Source: Thalassoglobus neptunius (lineage in GTDB: Bacteria > Planctomycetota > Planctomycetia > Planctomycetales > Planctomycetaceae). Taken from it: a stretch of DNA of 36,725 nt. The stretch spans positions 1 to 36,725 of the forward strand of contig NZ_SIHI01000033.1 of the NCBI RefSeq assembly GCF_007859735.1. Direction: 5' to 3'. Shown here piece after piece: positions 15,924 to 24,153 of the stretch. The number at the start of each line of letters is the position of its first letter. Position 1 is the stretch's first letter. The notes under the pieces are model-generated. The model worked only from the letters and a program-made list of their open reading frames with translations. It did not search any database and was not told the origin of the DNA. A program made the position numbers and the translations under genes.

Positions 15924-16002
15924 TTGCTGTCGGAGTTGGCCCGCTCCCGACAGTAACTCTTCCCGCAGCGGTTGGGACGGCCCTCCTGACCGCTGCTTTT
16001 TT
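15924..16002 (+). ncRNA. Candidate ~80-nt small RNA (two hairpins, U-tract)
   Basis: Two adjacent stem-loops fill the segment. Hairpin 1 pairs GTTGCTGTCGG (15923-15933) with CCGACAGTAAC (15947-15957): 11 bp with one G-U pair and a 13-nt loop. Hairpin 2 pairs GCAGCGGT (15965-15972) with ACCGCTGC (15989-15996) and is followed at once by six T residues (15997-16002). A promoter-like element ends about 5 bp before it. There is no ORF on this strand between 13495 and 17602, so the terminator serves no protein gene. It lies 150-230 bp upstream of the helicase start, in antisense orientation. I know of no family that matches. Confidence 0.45.
15965..16002 (+). terminator. Strong intrinsic terminator on the plus strand
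   Basis: An 8-bp GC-rich stem (GCAGCGGT / ACCGCTGC) with a 16-nt loop is followed directly by TTTTTT. The U-tract exists only in plus-strand transcripts, so it does not terminate the minus-strand lipoprotein transcript. It is read here as the 3' end of the candidate small RNA. Confidence 0.65.
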
Positions 16003-16120
16003 CCGCGCCCATCCTGATTGATGGAACAGTCTTCTTCGATGCGATTCTCGTGCTCCTGATTCGACCGACTCGCCGACTTGTTTCCGGATGGCGGGGAATG
16101 TGTCTGTAAGCGTTTCAAGA

Positions 16121-17197
16121 CTACTCACTCGACTTGTTGGCGGTGTTTTCCGCAATCCACTGTTCGGGATCTTCGAGAAACGCTGCCCGGCATCCGGTAC
16201 AGCACACCCAGTAGGTCTTTCCGTTGTGGGTCAGTGAAATTGTCCCCAGTCCTCCGGAGATAATGCACTCGCGATCACCGTAGCCCTCATCGGTCATTGC
16301 AAACGAGGTTCCGTCGCGTTGGGTGGCGATGGTGTCAAACCGCAGGAAATTCTTTCCCGACAACCGGGCGAGTTCAACGAGGTAGCGATTGTTTTTTTGC
16401 TGGTTGAACGTGACCTGCCAGGTATCTCTGGGGGACTCACCGTTCGTCTGCTGAAACTGAAGTTGATAACGAACCTGCATCGTGCGGTCGTCTCCCTGAA
16501 ACTCTTCGACTGGTTTGCTGAAGTTCCCATCGTAGAGCCGCGTTCGTCCTTCGGGATCGGTTGTTTCCAGTCCGAAGATTTCTTCGTCAGGTGCATACGT
16601 CAGACGAGCTGTGCGGAAGTACGGACTTTCTTTGCTGGTCATGACGAGTGATGGATGTTCCGGATCGGTTTGAAAGTCCCAAACCCATTCCGGGGTATCA
16701 AGTGCTTTGAAATCACCGAACTGTTTTTGAGTTGTCCCTCGCCATTGTCCGAGCATGACCTGCACGGGTTTCAGGGCATTAATAATCGCCCGGCGACTCG
16801 GCGACCCACTTTGGGCTGCGATCATTTCCTGTCCATCTGAGGAAGCAGTGTTCGCTTCTGAGGACGACGGACCGAGAGAGATTTGCGGAATGGGTGGAAG
16901 TTCGTCAGAGATTTGCTCGACGACGGAGACTGATTCCGGGTTGCCAGTTGCTCCGGGACGCGAGTTCCCCGGTAAATTTTCACTGGTTTTCAACTCGTTC
17001 GATTCCGGTTGCGGAACCTCGGACGGCTCGGGAGAACAACCCGCGATGAGACAAATCGCGAGAATCGCTTGCAGACCGACCTCGATTCGAACGCGCGATC
17101 TCCGCACCGGTTGGAACTGGTGTCCAGCGTTATTTCTCGTCCGAACTCGCGAAAGCCATTTCGAAAAGTGCTCGAAAGTTCGAATGCTGATGTTCAT
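16121..17197 (-). CDS. Lipoprotein with a C-terminal TRASH/YHS-like cysteine motif
   Basis: A 358-residue protein of unknown function. Hydrophobic residues 41-53 followed by LIAGC give a lipobox with Cys54 as the lipidated residue, so it should be membrane-anchored. The 53-residue signal region is unusually long. However, the ATG at 17197 has a GGAG box at good spacing, whereas an internal GTG at 17107 does not. Residues 58-125 are a Pro/Ser/Glu-rich linker. Residues 140-300 form a beta-rich domain (QVMLGQWRGTTQ, TPEWVWDF, GRTRLYDGNF, RYQLQFQQ). The C-terminus carries C311, then GKTYWVCCTGCRAAF with C332, C333 and C336, and DPEQWI. This matches the form of YHS/TRASH metal-binding motifs (GkxYxFCCxxCxxxFxxdPekY). 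A metal-sensing or metal-handling role is inferred only. Confidence 0.72.
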   Translation of the reverse strand: MNISIRTFEHFSKWLSRVRTRNNAGHQFQPVRRSRVRIEVGLQAILAICLIAGCSPEPSEVPQPESNELKTSENLPGNSRPGATGNPESVSVVEQISDELPPIPQISLGPSSSEANTASSDGQEMIAAQSGSPSRRAIINALKPVQVMLGQWRGTTQKQFGDFKALDTPEWVWDFQTDPEHPSLVMTSKESPYFRTARLTYAPDEEIFGLETTDPEGRTRLYDGNFSKPVEEFQGDDRTMQVRYQLQFQQTNGESPRDTWQVTFNQQKNNRYLVELARLSGKNFLRFDTIATQRDGTSFAMTDEGYGDRECIISGGLGTISLTHNGKTYWVCCTGCRAAFLEDPEQWIAENTANKSSE

Positions 17198-17602
17198 ATC
17201 GAGAGGCTCCGCACGGGCAAAAAGGGTGTTCAGAGGAGAGGAATCGAAATGTCGCGGCGAGAACTCGGATGGCCGGCTTGCCGATCAGGGGGCAGTGCTA
17301 TCAAAGGGAAGTCCACTGACATTTACTCTGGGGAGACCCGTTCTCGTGATGACAGTCATCTCCCGAGTCGTTGCACAGATGGTAGCAAAGGACGAATTCG
17401 GACCCAAACGTGACACTTGGAAAGGGCGGGAGGACCGGTGGCCCGATCAGCCGTTTCAGGATGGCAACGAATCTTGATCGAAAGTGGTGCGTTCTGGCAT
17501 CATTTGCATCATTTACAAAATGGGGTTTGCGGATTCGTGGACTGAAAGTAGACTTTGCCGAATTGTCGGGGCACTCAACTTCTCAAAAGGAAGGATTCCT
17601 GC
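17198..17602. other. Divergent intergenic region, 405 bp
   Basis: This holds the promoters of the minus-strand lipoprotein and the plus-strand YhaO-like gene. I see an odd palindrome GATGACaGTCATC at 17348-17360 and a direct repeat GCATCATTT twice near 17497-17514. Frames that cross the region have no ribosome binding site or recognisable product. Confidence 0.4.
17348..17360. promoter_or_regulatory. 13-bp palindrome, possible operator
   Basis: GATGAC and GTCATC are perfect inverted half-sites around one central A, located about 150 bp from the lipoprotein start and 240 bp from the YhaO-like start. The spacing suits a dimeric repressor. No regulator is identified and the site may be fortuitous. 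Confidence 0.2.
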
Positions 17603-18955
17603 ATGGCGGACGAGGGATTTCGGTTTATTCACGCAACTGATCTGCGACTGGATGAGCCATTGGTTGGAGTTGGGGCCAACGGTCCGGGAATCGGTTCTTC
17701 CGGGAAGATGTCTGGCGATGAATCCCACGCTCTCGTCGATGCGACGTTGACCGCCTGGAATCTGGTTGTGGAACACTGTGTGTCGGCTCAGGCCGACTTT
17801 CTGCTTCTGACGGGGAATGTCTTTGATCACCGTTCCCTGAGTCTCCGCGCGCGAATCGCACTTGAACGTGGACTCGCAACACTCGATTCCAATCGGATCG
17901 AAGTCTTCATTGCTCCGGGGAATCTCGATCCCGCCACCGCCTGGAAGCGTCAGGTGTCGCTCCCGGGAAATGTCTCGCTCTTGGGGACTGAGGAAAGTGA
18001 TCCGGTCGCTGTGGTGAAACATGGGCGCATGTTGACTTCCATTCAGACCCTCGCGACAACCGAGACCGAAGAGCCGGGATGGAATGCAAACTCCGGAGCG
18101 AATGAAACCAGTTCAAACGGCGGATACCGCATTGGTGTCGTTCCGGCCGGAGTCCCCGTGCAGTGGAAGAACGGTCAACCGGAGTCCTTGAATGTTCCGG
18201 GCGCTTCCCCTTTTGCAGCGACTCTGGTGCAGTCTGCGATTGAAAACGGGGTGAACTATGTGGCGTGCGGAGCGGGACAGCCTCAGCTGAAACAAGCTGG
18301 GCCGACGTGGATTCATGATCCCGGACCAACTCAATCGATTCGGTCGACAGTGGCGGGACCGTGTGGATGCAGCCTCGTTCAAGTCGATTCACATGGGCGA
18401 ACTCGAATCGATTCGCTGGCTCTGGCACCCGTGCGATGGGAAACGTTCTTCCTTGAGATCGAAAAACAGGCGACACTGAAAGATGTCGTTGAAAAGATGG
18501 CATTGCAGGTGATGGAGCTGAATGTCAGCGAATGCGAAGACGTTTGGGTTCTCAACTGGCGACTGAGCGGAGAAGGGAAAACGCTCGAGGCGTTTTTGGA
18601 TCCGTCCCAACTTCCGCAAATTTGGGAGCAACTGGAAGAGGAGCTGGAAGAGGAGCTGTCAGGAGATGGCCATACTCTCAGAATCCATCAATGCGAGCTT
18701 GTCCAGCGAGTCTTGCGTGACCCTGTCAGTCTGGAAGACGCAACAGGACTCATTCAGTCCTTACAGGAACTTCTGGAGAGCGAAGAAAATTCCAATGCAG
18801 CGAAATCCGTAGTCGAGGAAGTTCGTCGAGAACTGATCGAGGATCAGTGGCTGCAGCGGGCGGATATGTTTCAAGTGCGAGAGGTGATTGCATCCGCAAA
18901 CTCGGAAGACGTGATTCAGCGGGCACTCGATAGTGCCGGGCTGTATCTGGATTGA
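17603..18955 (+). CDS. YhaO/SbcD/Mre11-like phosphoesterase with a degenerate active site
   Basis: About 450 residues; the ATG at 17603 follows an AGGAAGG box, which favours it over an upstream in-frame ATG at 17555. The N-terminal half aligns in order with YhaO/SbcD phosphoesterases: RFIHATDLRLDEP (family ADxHLDsP), LLLTGNVFD (family aGDlFD), VFIAPGNLDP (family GNHDP), then VNYVACGAGQPQ (family ALGHIHkPQ) and DPGPTQSIR...GPCGC (family yPGnpqgr...GpkGc). Of the usual metal ligands, D in DxH and N in GNHD remain. The His of DxH is Arg, the Asp of GD is Asn, the GNHD catalytic His is Leu, and the GHxH pair is AGxP-like. Nuclease activity is therefore unlikely. The C-terminal part is helical and acidic (EELEEELEEEL) and may bind the ATPase. 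Its partner ATPase gene follows on the same strand. Confidence 0.8.
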   Translation: MADEGFRFIHATDLRLDEPLVGVGANGPGIGSSGKMSGDESHALVDATLTAWNLVVEHCVSAQADFLLLTGNVFDHRSLSLRARIALERGLATLDSNRIEVFIAPGNLDPATAWKRQVSLPGNVSLLGTEESDPVAVVKHGRMLTSIQTLATTETEEPGWNANSGANETSSNGGYRIGVVPAGVPVQWKNGQPESLNVPGASPFAATLVQSAIENGVNYVACGAGQPQLKQAGPTWIHDPGPTQSIRSTVAGPCGCSLVQVDSHGRTRIDSLALAPVRWETFFLEIEKQATLKDVVEKMALQVMELNVSECEDVWVLNWRLSGEGKTLEAFLDPSQLPQIWEQLEEELEEELSGDGHTLRIHQCELVQRVLRDPVSLEDATGLIQSLQELLESEENSNAAKSVVEEVRRELIEDQWLQRADMFQVREVIASANSEDVIQRALDSAGLYLD

Positions 18956-19473
18956 TTCTGATCAGCAAACAGTCAAAAACGGAGGCTATACTAAATCGAG
19001 AGTCAATGGTCGTGGTGTGAATCGTGCGGTCATCGATCTTTCAACGCCCCCCCCGAATTCAATGATTGTTCAGCACCGGTCAATCGTTGGCAGCTCCCCC
19101 CATCACAGCGACGATCAAGCTTTTGTTGAGAAGACGTTGGTGCCCGATAGAGGGCAGTGACGCGAATGCCCTTGTGAGGGCAATACAGAAGAAAACGACA
19201 CAAATCACCGTTCAGGCGAGTGTGCAGGACAGGGTGCTCGCCCTCGAATGGAATTGCCGATTTCGTCCATTGTCGAGTGTGTCGACAGTGAGCAGCGGAA
19301 CGGTGAGAAATTGAGAACAAGACAATCCGAAACGTGTTCAAAGGACTGGCACCCAATGCAGCCTCAATCTCCGCGAACTCCACGTGGAGCCATTGTCGGC
19401 TGATTCGGATATTCAGAAATTGAAGCGGCGACCCGACCGGGATCAACAATCGCTTCAATGAGGATGGAACCCA
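18956..19473. other. 518-bp structured gap between the YhaO-like and YhaN-like genes
   Basis: Related gene pairs are often adjacent, so this gap is unexpectedly long. No coding frame is convincing. It contains a run of eight C (19047-19054) and two consecutive hairpins with the same stem: TGCCC-gataga-GGGCA (19141-19156) and TGCCCT-tgtg-AGGGCA (19167-19182). A weaker AGGG/CCCT pairing follows near 19231-19244. Because the stems are interchangeable, alternative pairing is possible. It may be a leader for the ATPase gene or an eroded gene. Confidence 0.4.
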
Positions 19474-22400
19474 ATGAGAATCCATGAACTGGAAATTGAT
19501 CAATTTGGCGTCTGGAAGAACGTCACGTTGCCATTCTCTGCCCGAGGTGTCACGGTACTTTATGGACCGAATGAGGCGGGCAAGTCGACGTTAATGCGAT
19601 TTATTCGCGGAGTGCTTTTCGGTTTCCAACCGGGGGATCTGCATGTCATGGATCCCCAGGGAAAACGGCAAGTCTGCTCCGGGGTTCTGCGCGTTTCGCA
19701 TCAAGGGAAGCAGCACGAACTTCGCCGAACAGCTGAGAAGGGAAGTCGCGGTCTTCTGGAGATCGACGGCCAGCGCGTCTCACAACAGGATGCATTGGTT
19801 CAAAGCCTCGTCGGCGGAGCGAGTGAATCCGTCTTTCGAGACGTGTTCGCGATCGGGCTTCACGAACTGCAAGAACTGGCGACGCTGAACAACTCGGAAA
19901 TCGCTCAGCAAATCTATGGCCTCTCGCTGGGGCGCGAGGGTGATCAACTGGTGCGCGCTCAGAGTCATCTGGGATCACTGGCGCGGCAGATCGCCAATCG
20001 TGAAACGCGAAAAGGGGAACTCTTCGGGCTGGTCCAACGATTGACCGAAGTCGAACGGCAGATTGAACGGGTTGGCGTGCCCCTCGAACGTCACAAACGA
20101 CTCAAGGAGCAAATCAACAAGCACGAGGATCGAGTTGGTCAGCTCCGGCAAAGGCAAAAGTATCTGCAAAGCGACCTTCGGGGATTCCAGTTTCTCAGCC
20201 GGATCTGGGAACCGTGGAAGAAAGAGCTGGAGCTGAAAAATCGACTGGAACAACTTCCCGACCGAAATGTCGATCTCGATCGAGTCCAGTCAATCGAAGA
20301 TCTCCAACAGGAGATTGAGAAATTCGAATCCGAATGGAAGAAGATTCTCGACGAGGCCCGTCGGTTTCAAAAGTCATCTCAGGACATCTCCCTGAAACCG
20401 GAACTGGAAGAACAGCAGTGTGCGATCAATCGGTTGCATAGCGAGCTTCCCGAGATGCGGAAAATCGCGGATCGTTTCGACCTGAAAGTTCCCGATCTGA
20501 CCTCGAACAGCACATCATGGAAAAACAACTTTCTCAATCGTGCGGTTAATCAACCTGTCGATGAATCGGTCGCTTTCGCAGACGACGAGGAGGATTCGCA
20601 AAGCGAGCAGGTAGATGTCTCTCCCAAACAGATTCGAGCACTGAGCGAGGCATCCAACGCATATCGAAACGCGATGCGGAGTCATCGCCGTCTCACGAAG
20701 CGATACAAAGGGTACGACAAGAAGCTCAAATCGTTGACGTCACGCCCGACCGGTGAGGCAACCAGTTCCGAAAATCAACCTGCTGATTCCATTGCGGAGT
20801 TGGATCGTTTGGACACGGACCTTCGGAAGCTTCGCGAATTGCATTTGGAGAAAGGGCATCTTCAGTCCCTTCTCGATCACCTTCCGGACAGCCGACGCGC
20901 GGAACTCGTCGAGGCGACCAATCCTCCGTTTTTCAACACAATACTGTGGTTTTTCGCGATCGCTGGTGTGATCCTCACCCTGTGTGGAATTTATGGAGCC
21001 ACACACGGAATGGTTGTCGGAGGATTTCATGCGGCCGTGATCGGTGGCTGTTACGGGTTGTTGGGGATTGCCGCGCTGGCCACATGCTGGACGATGAAGG
21101 TTCACTTCTCACGTCGAGAAGTTTCGGTTGAGGACAACGACGAAACGCATCAATCACTTCGAAAAGAGATCGAAGATCGAAACCTCAAAATTCAGCAATT
21201 GGTCAGTCGTCAGATCCTGTCACGAAAGTCGACACCTCATCCGCTGTCGAAACATCATCTGGCAGACGAGAAATCGATCGCGAACAAGCTCGAAAAACTC
21301 GCTGAGGATCGAAAGCGGCTTCAGAGTCTGATTGATGAACAGGATCGCATCCGCAGGTTGCGACGGAGAATGACCAAGCTGCGCAACCAGTTGAGAAAGT
21401 CGCGAACGTCCGTCAATCAGCGGAAAAGTCACTGGATCAAGTCGCTGAAATCGATGGAGATCGCGGAGCAGAGCAAAATCGGCGAAGCGATTGCCGAGTG
21501 TCAAAGGATCTATCGGATCTCCCGGGGCAGTGCGAAGCCAGCACCTGTTGATGTCGAAGCGATTCTGCTGCAGGAGAAACTCAGGGACTTTCTCGATCGC
21601 GTTGGTCAGCTTTCAGGGATTCTCGAGCAGAGTTCCTCATCGCACGATCCATTCGCCCGCGTTTCTCAATGGAAGGACGAGTTAGAAGTCCAATTCGAAC
21701 TTCGACGTGAGCGATCGAGGCTGCGACAACTCGTCAAAAACAAGCGGCGTGAAGCCTCCAAAGTCGCAGAACAGCTGGAACTCCTCCGCAAACAACAATC
21801 AGAACTGTTTTCGGTCCTCGGAATCTCTTCATATGATCAGCTCTCCGGGATTCTGGGAGCAGTCGAAGATCGTGAAACACTCATGCGGCAACTTCACGAG
21901 ATTGGGGAAACCATTTCTCGAATTGTCGAGAGTGAACCTGATCTGATGATTGTTGAAGAACAACTCACTGATTTCGATGAGCAACGCAACCGGGAACAGG
22001 TCGCGGAGATTCGCGAAGAACTCTTGCAGATCGATGAAACGCTTCAAGTTGAGTACCAGTCGATCGGGCGGTTTCAACAGGAGTTGCGGGCGATTGAAGA
22101 TGATCGAACCGCCGCTTCGTTGAGATTCGAACGTGCCCAGCTGGCAGAACAGATCCGCCTGACGAGCGAACGCTATCTCGGCATCATGGTGGCGGACCGG
22201 GCTGTTGGAGCGCTCCGAAGTCGAATCGAAAAAGAACGCCAGCCGAAAACATTGCAGGATGCTTCGTCTTATCTGCAACAACTGACGTGCGGCAAATACC
22301 AGAACATCTGGGCTCCACTGAATGAGAAAAAACTCCTCGTAGATGACGACCTCGAGAACTCCTTAGAAGTTGAACAGCTCAGCAGTGGAACGCGAGAGCA

Positions 22401-22659
22401 AGTGTTTCTCTCACTACGGTTGGCGATGATTCGCGAGCTTGCGTCTCAGGGAGTGGAACTGCCACTGGTGCTCGACGATGTCACTGTGAATTTCGATCAG
22501 CTTCGCACTGAAGCAGCTGTCGAAACACTGCTCAATGTTGTCGAAACCGGTCAGCAGATCATTCTCTTCACGTGTCATCTCCATCTTGCTCATCTGTTCG
22601 AACAACATCAAATTGACCCCATCTGGTTACCTTCCAATCGGCCTGAAGTCCCAGTTTGA
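19474..22659 (+). CDS. YhaN/SbcC/Rad50-like AAA ATPase with a transmembrane hairpin
   Basis: A 1061-residue SMC-like ATPase. The N-terminal lobe has Walker A GPNEAGKST (31-39) in the typical YhaN/SbcC start MRIHELEIDQFG. Long charged coiled-coil segments occupy about 180-480 and 560-930. Between them, residues ~487-545 form two hydrophobic helices (TILWFFAIAGVILTLCGIYG and a second ending GLLGIAALATCW). These replace the CxxC zinc hook of Rad50/SbcC, as in YhaN-type proteins. The C-terminal lobe has the ABC signature LSSGTREQ (969-976), Walker B LPLVLDDVTVNFD (D1001, D1002) and a distal FTCH segment. All ATPase motifs are intact. The expected role is an ATP-driven clamp working with an SbcD-like subunit, tethered at the membrane. 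The next gene begins 44 bp downstream. Confidence 0.9.
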   Translation: MRIHELEIDQFGVWKNVTLPFSARGVTVLYGPNEAGKSTLMRFIRGVLFGFQPGDLHVMDPQGKRQVCSGVLRVSHQGKQHELRRTAEKGSRGLLEIDGQRVSQQDALVQSLVGGASESVFRDVFAIGLHELQELATLNNSEIAQQIYGLSLGREGDQLVRAQSHLGSLARQIANRETRKGELFGLVQRLTEVERQIERVGVPLERHKRLKEQINKHEDRVGQLRQRQKYLQSDLRGFQFLSRIWEPWKKELELKNRLEQLPDRNVDLDRVQSIEDLQQEIEKFESEWKKILDEARRFQKSSQDISLKPELEEQQCAINRLHSELPEMRKIADRFDLKVPDLTSNSTSWKNNFLNRAVNQPVDESVAFADDEEDSQSEQVDVSPKQIRALSEASNAYRNAMRSHRRLTKRYKGYDKKLKSLTSRPTGEATSSENQPADSIAELDRLDTDLRKLRELHLEKGHLQSLLDHLPDSRRAELVEATNPPFFNTILWFFAIAGVILTLCGIYGATHGMVVGGFHAAVIGGCYGLLGIAALATCWTMKVHFSRREVSVEDNDETHQSLRKEIEDRNLKIQQLVSRQILSRKSTPHPLSKHHLADEKSIANKLEKLAEDRKRLQSLIDEQDRIRRLRRRMTKLRNQLRKSRTSVNQRKSHWIKSLKSMEIAEQSKIGEAIAECQRIYRISRGSAKPAPVDVEAILLQEKLRDFLDRVGQLSGILEQSSSSHDPFARVSQWKDELEVQFELRRERSRLRQLVKNKRREASKVAEQLELLRKQQSELFSVLGISSYDQLSGILGAVEDRETLMRQLHEIGETISRIVESEPDLMIVEEQLTDFDEQRNREQVAEIREELLQIDETLQVEYQSIGRFQQELRAIEDDRTAASLRFERAQLAEQIRLTSERYLGIMVADRAVGALRSRIEKERQPKTLQDASSYLQQLTCGKYQNIWAPLNEKKLLVDDDLENSLEVEQLSSGTREQVFLSLRLAMIRELASQGVELPLVLDDVTVNFDQLRTEAAVETLLNVVETGQQIILFTCHLHLAHLFEQHQIDPIWLPSNRPEVPV

Positions 22660-22703
22660 CAGAGTGATTTCGATCGGGGAAAGCGTAAGCTTTCGTCACG
22701 TGA

Positions 22704-23711
22704 ATGCCGACGGATTCGGCGAAAAAGATTCAATTTACGACCTGCCTGAATAAGGCACATGGAAAGTCTCGGAAAGCGGAACTGGTGAGACGGAACGAAC
22801 CAGAGCAAAAGCAACGCTATTGCGGCCACCCGGGCACGACGCCACAACGGGGACGCCGCCGCGATCGCCGTCCGTATTCACTCATCACGGATCTGCTGAT
22901 CATCATGTTCCTCGTGAGCACGATTTGCATGACGGGCTGCTTCCTTTCACGCAACCACAATTCAGGGCTTCCGACTCGGTATCGTGCGAATTCGGAACAG
23001 CTGGAGATTCGTTCGGATGCGAAGATCGAAAAGGAAGGAGAGATCTTCGAAGAACTCGTCAGCCTCCGAGACGAGATCGTCGAACTCCTTGAATTACCGC
23101 CAGCCAACCGTCCTGTTCGCATCTATCTCTTTCAGGACGAAGAACGCTACGTTCAATACATGACGACCTCGCATCCGGAGCTTCCACAGCGACGGGCATT
23201 CTTTATCGGCACGCCCACAGAGTTGTCAGTTTATGCATACATGGGGCCGAGTATGATGGAAGACCTCCGGCACGAATACACTCATGGAGTGCTTCATGCC
23301 TCTCTTCGAACGGTCCCGCTCTGGTTGGATGAAGGGATTGCTGAGTACTTCGAAATTCGTCGATATGATTCCTTACGGCGACATCCTGAACACGCTCCGA
23401 AGCTGGCAATCGCGGTCGCCAATGGTTGGGAGCCGAATCTCAGACGCTTGGAACAGATCGAAAGAGTTTCGCAGATGCAGCGACCGGATTATCAGGAAGC
23501 ATGGGCCTGGGTCCATTACCTCGTGCACGAATGTCCGGATGGACGTTCCCTGCTGGCCGACTATTGTCAGTCACTCGCTGCTTCAAATCGAGCCCCCGGT
23601 TTTTCTCCACTGATCGAACAGCAGGTCCCGAACGCCGAACAGCGACTGATGGGATATGTCACCTCAACACTCGATTCCGGACGAACCGTCCAAGTCTCAG
23701 GCAACCGCTAA
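22704..23711 (+). CDS. DUF1570-like lipoprotein metallopeptidase
   Basis: A protein of up to 335 residues. A hydrophobic segment ends in ICMTGC, a lipobox with Cys79, so the mature protein is a membrane lipoprotein of about 257 residues. Numbered from 22704, the n-region before it is very long and basic (RGRRRDRRPYS). The true start is therefore likely further in, but no internal ATG with a ribosome binding site is evident. The catalytic motif is HEYTH (190-194), a HExxH zinc site, with WLDEGIAEYFE (207-217) supplying the downstream acidic ligand, the gluzincin-like layout of DUF1570/peptidase-MA proteins. Proteolytic activity is plausible with unknown substrate. It lies 44 bp after the YhaN-like gene and is followed by an intrinsic terminator, so these two probably form one transcript. 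Confidence 0.8.
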   Translation: MPTDSAKKIQFTTCLNKAHGKSRKAELVRRNEPEQKQRYCGHPGTTPQRGRRRDRRPYSLITDLLIIMFLVSTICMTGCFLSRNHNSGLPTRYRANSEQLEIRSDAKIEKEGEIFEELVSLRDEIVELLELPPANRPVRIYLFQDEERYVQYMTTSHPELPQRRAFFIGTPTELSVYAYMGPSMMEDLRHEYTHGVLHASLRTVPLWLDEGIAEYFEIRRYDSLRRHPEHAPKLAIAVANGWEPNLRRLEQIERVSQMQRPDYQEAWAWVHYLVHECPDGRSLLADYCQSLAASNRAPGFSPLIEQQVPNAEQRLMGYVTSTLDSGRTVQVSGNR

Positions 23712-23729
23712 ACCACTGGCGTGGTTTTT
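23711..23729 (+). terminator. Intrinsic terminator after the DUF1570-like gene
   Basis: AACCAC (23711-23716) and GTGGTT (23721-23726) form a 6-bp stem with a 4-nt loop, continued by TTT so that the 3' side ends in five T. It begins at the last base of the stop codon. This separates the YhaN/peptidase transcript from the kinase gene. Confidence 0.55.
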
Positions 23730-24153
23730 CGTGCACTCGCTTAGACGGGTTTCGTTCGTTGTACGCTGTGTTTGCTCGTGCGGATCGCTGAAAATTCCCA
23801 GTCACGTTGTCCGACATCACTGTCGTGGTCTTTGTGTGCTCGCCTGAACGGGTTTCATTTGATGAACATTGCGGGAGTTGCGGGACTCGAGCGATGATGA
23901 TTGAATCGACCGTCCATCTGGATTTCGAGTTGAATCACTTCAGGCAATCCGGCGACAATAGCGTGAACGGATGTTCGAAGTTGTTGATCGCGAATTCCTT
24001 TGAGTGACAGTCGTTGCCTCCCGCTGTGAGTCGGTCTTCCGTATTCTCACCAGTTCTCGTGTGCCTGAAATCAAAACGCGAACGACACGCGGAGTTGATG
24101 TGTCTCAGGCATGAGTTTTCGTTCCCAATTCAGCAGTCGACGTTTGGGCAGTC
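23712..24153. other. Intergenic region upstream of the kinase gene
   Basis: After the terminator, about 420 bp carry no convincing gene. An imperfect direct repeat is visible (23736-23756 and 23839-23859, about 17 of 21 matches around CGGGTTTC). The kinase promoter should lie here but I cannot place it. Confidence 0.45.

Noticed and set aside
15783-16118. 111-codon minus-strand frame between the helicase and the lipoprotein
   Set aside because: It spans the two hairpins and lacks a ribosome binding site. The peptide is low-complexity and unlike any family. The hairpin/U-tract reading explains the region better.
23736-23859. Imperfect 21-bp direct repeat in the gap before the kinase
   Set aside because: Only about 17 of 21 positions match, with two copies and no further units. 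Chance similarity is likely, and no CRISPR-like spacing exists.
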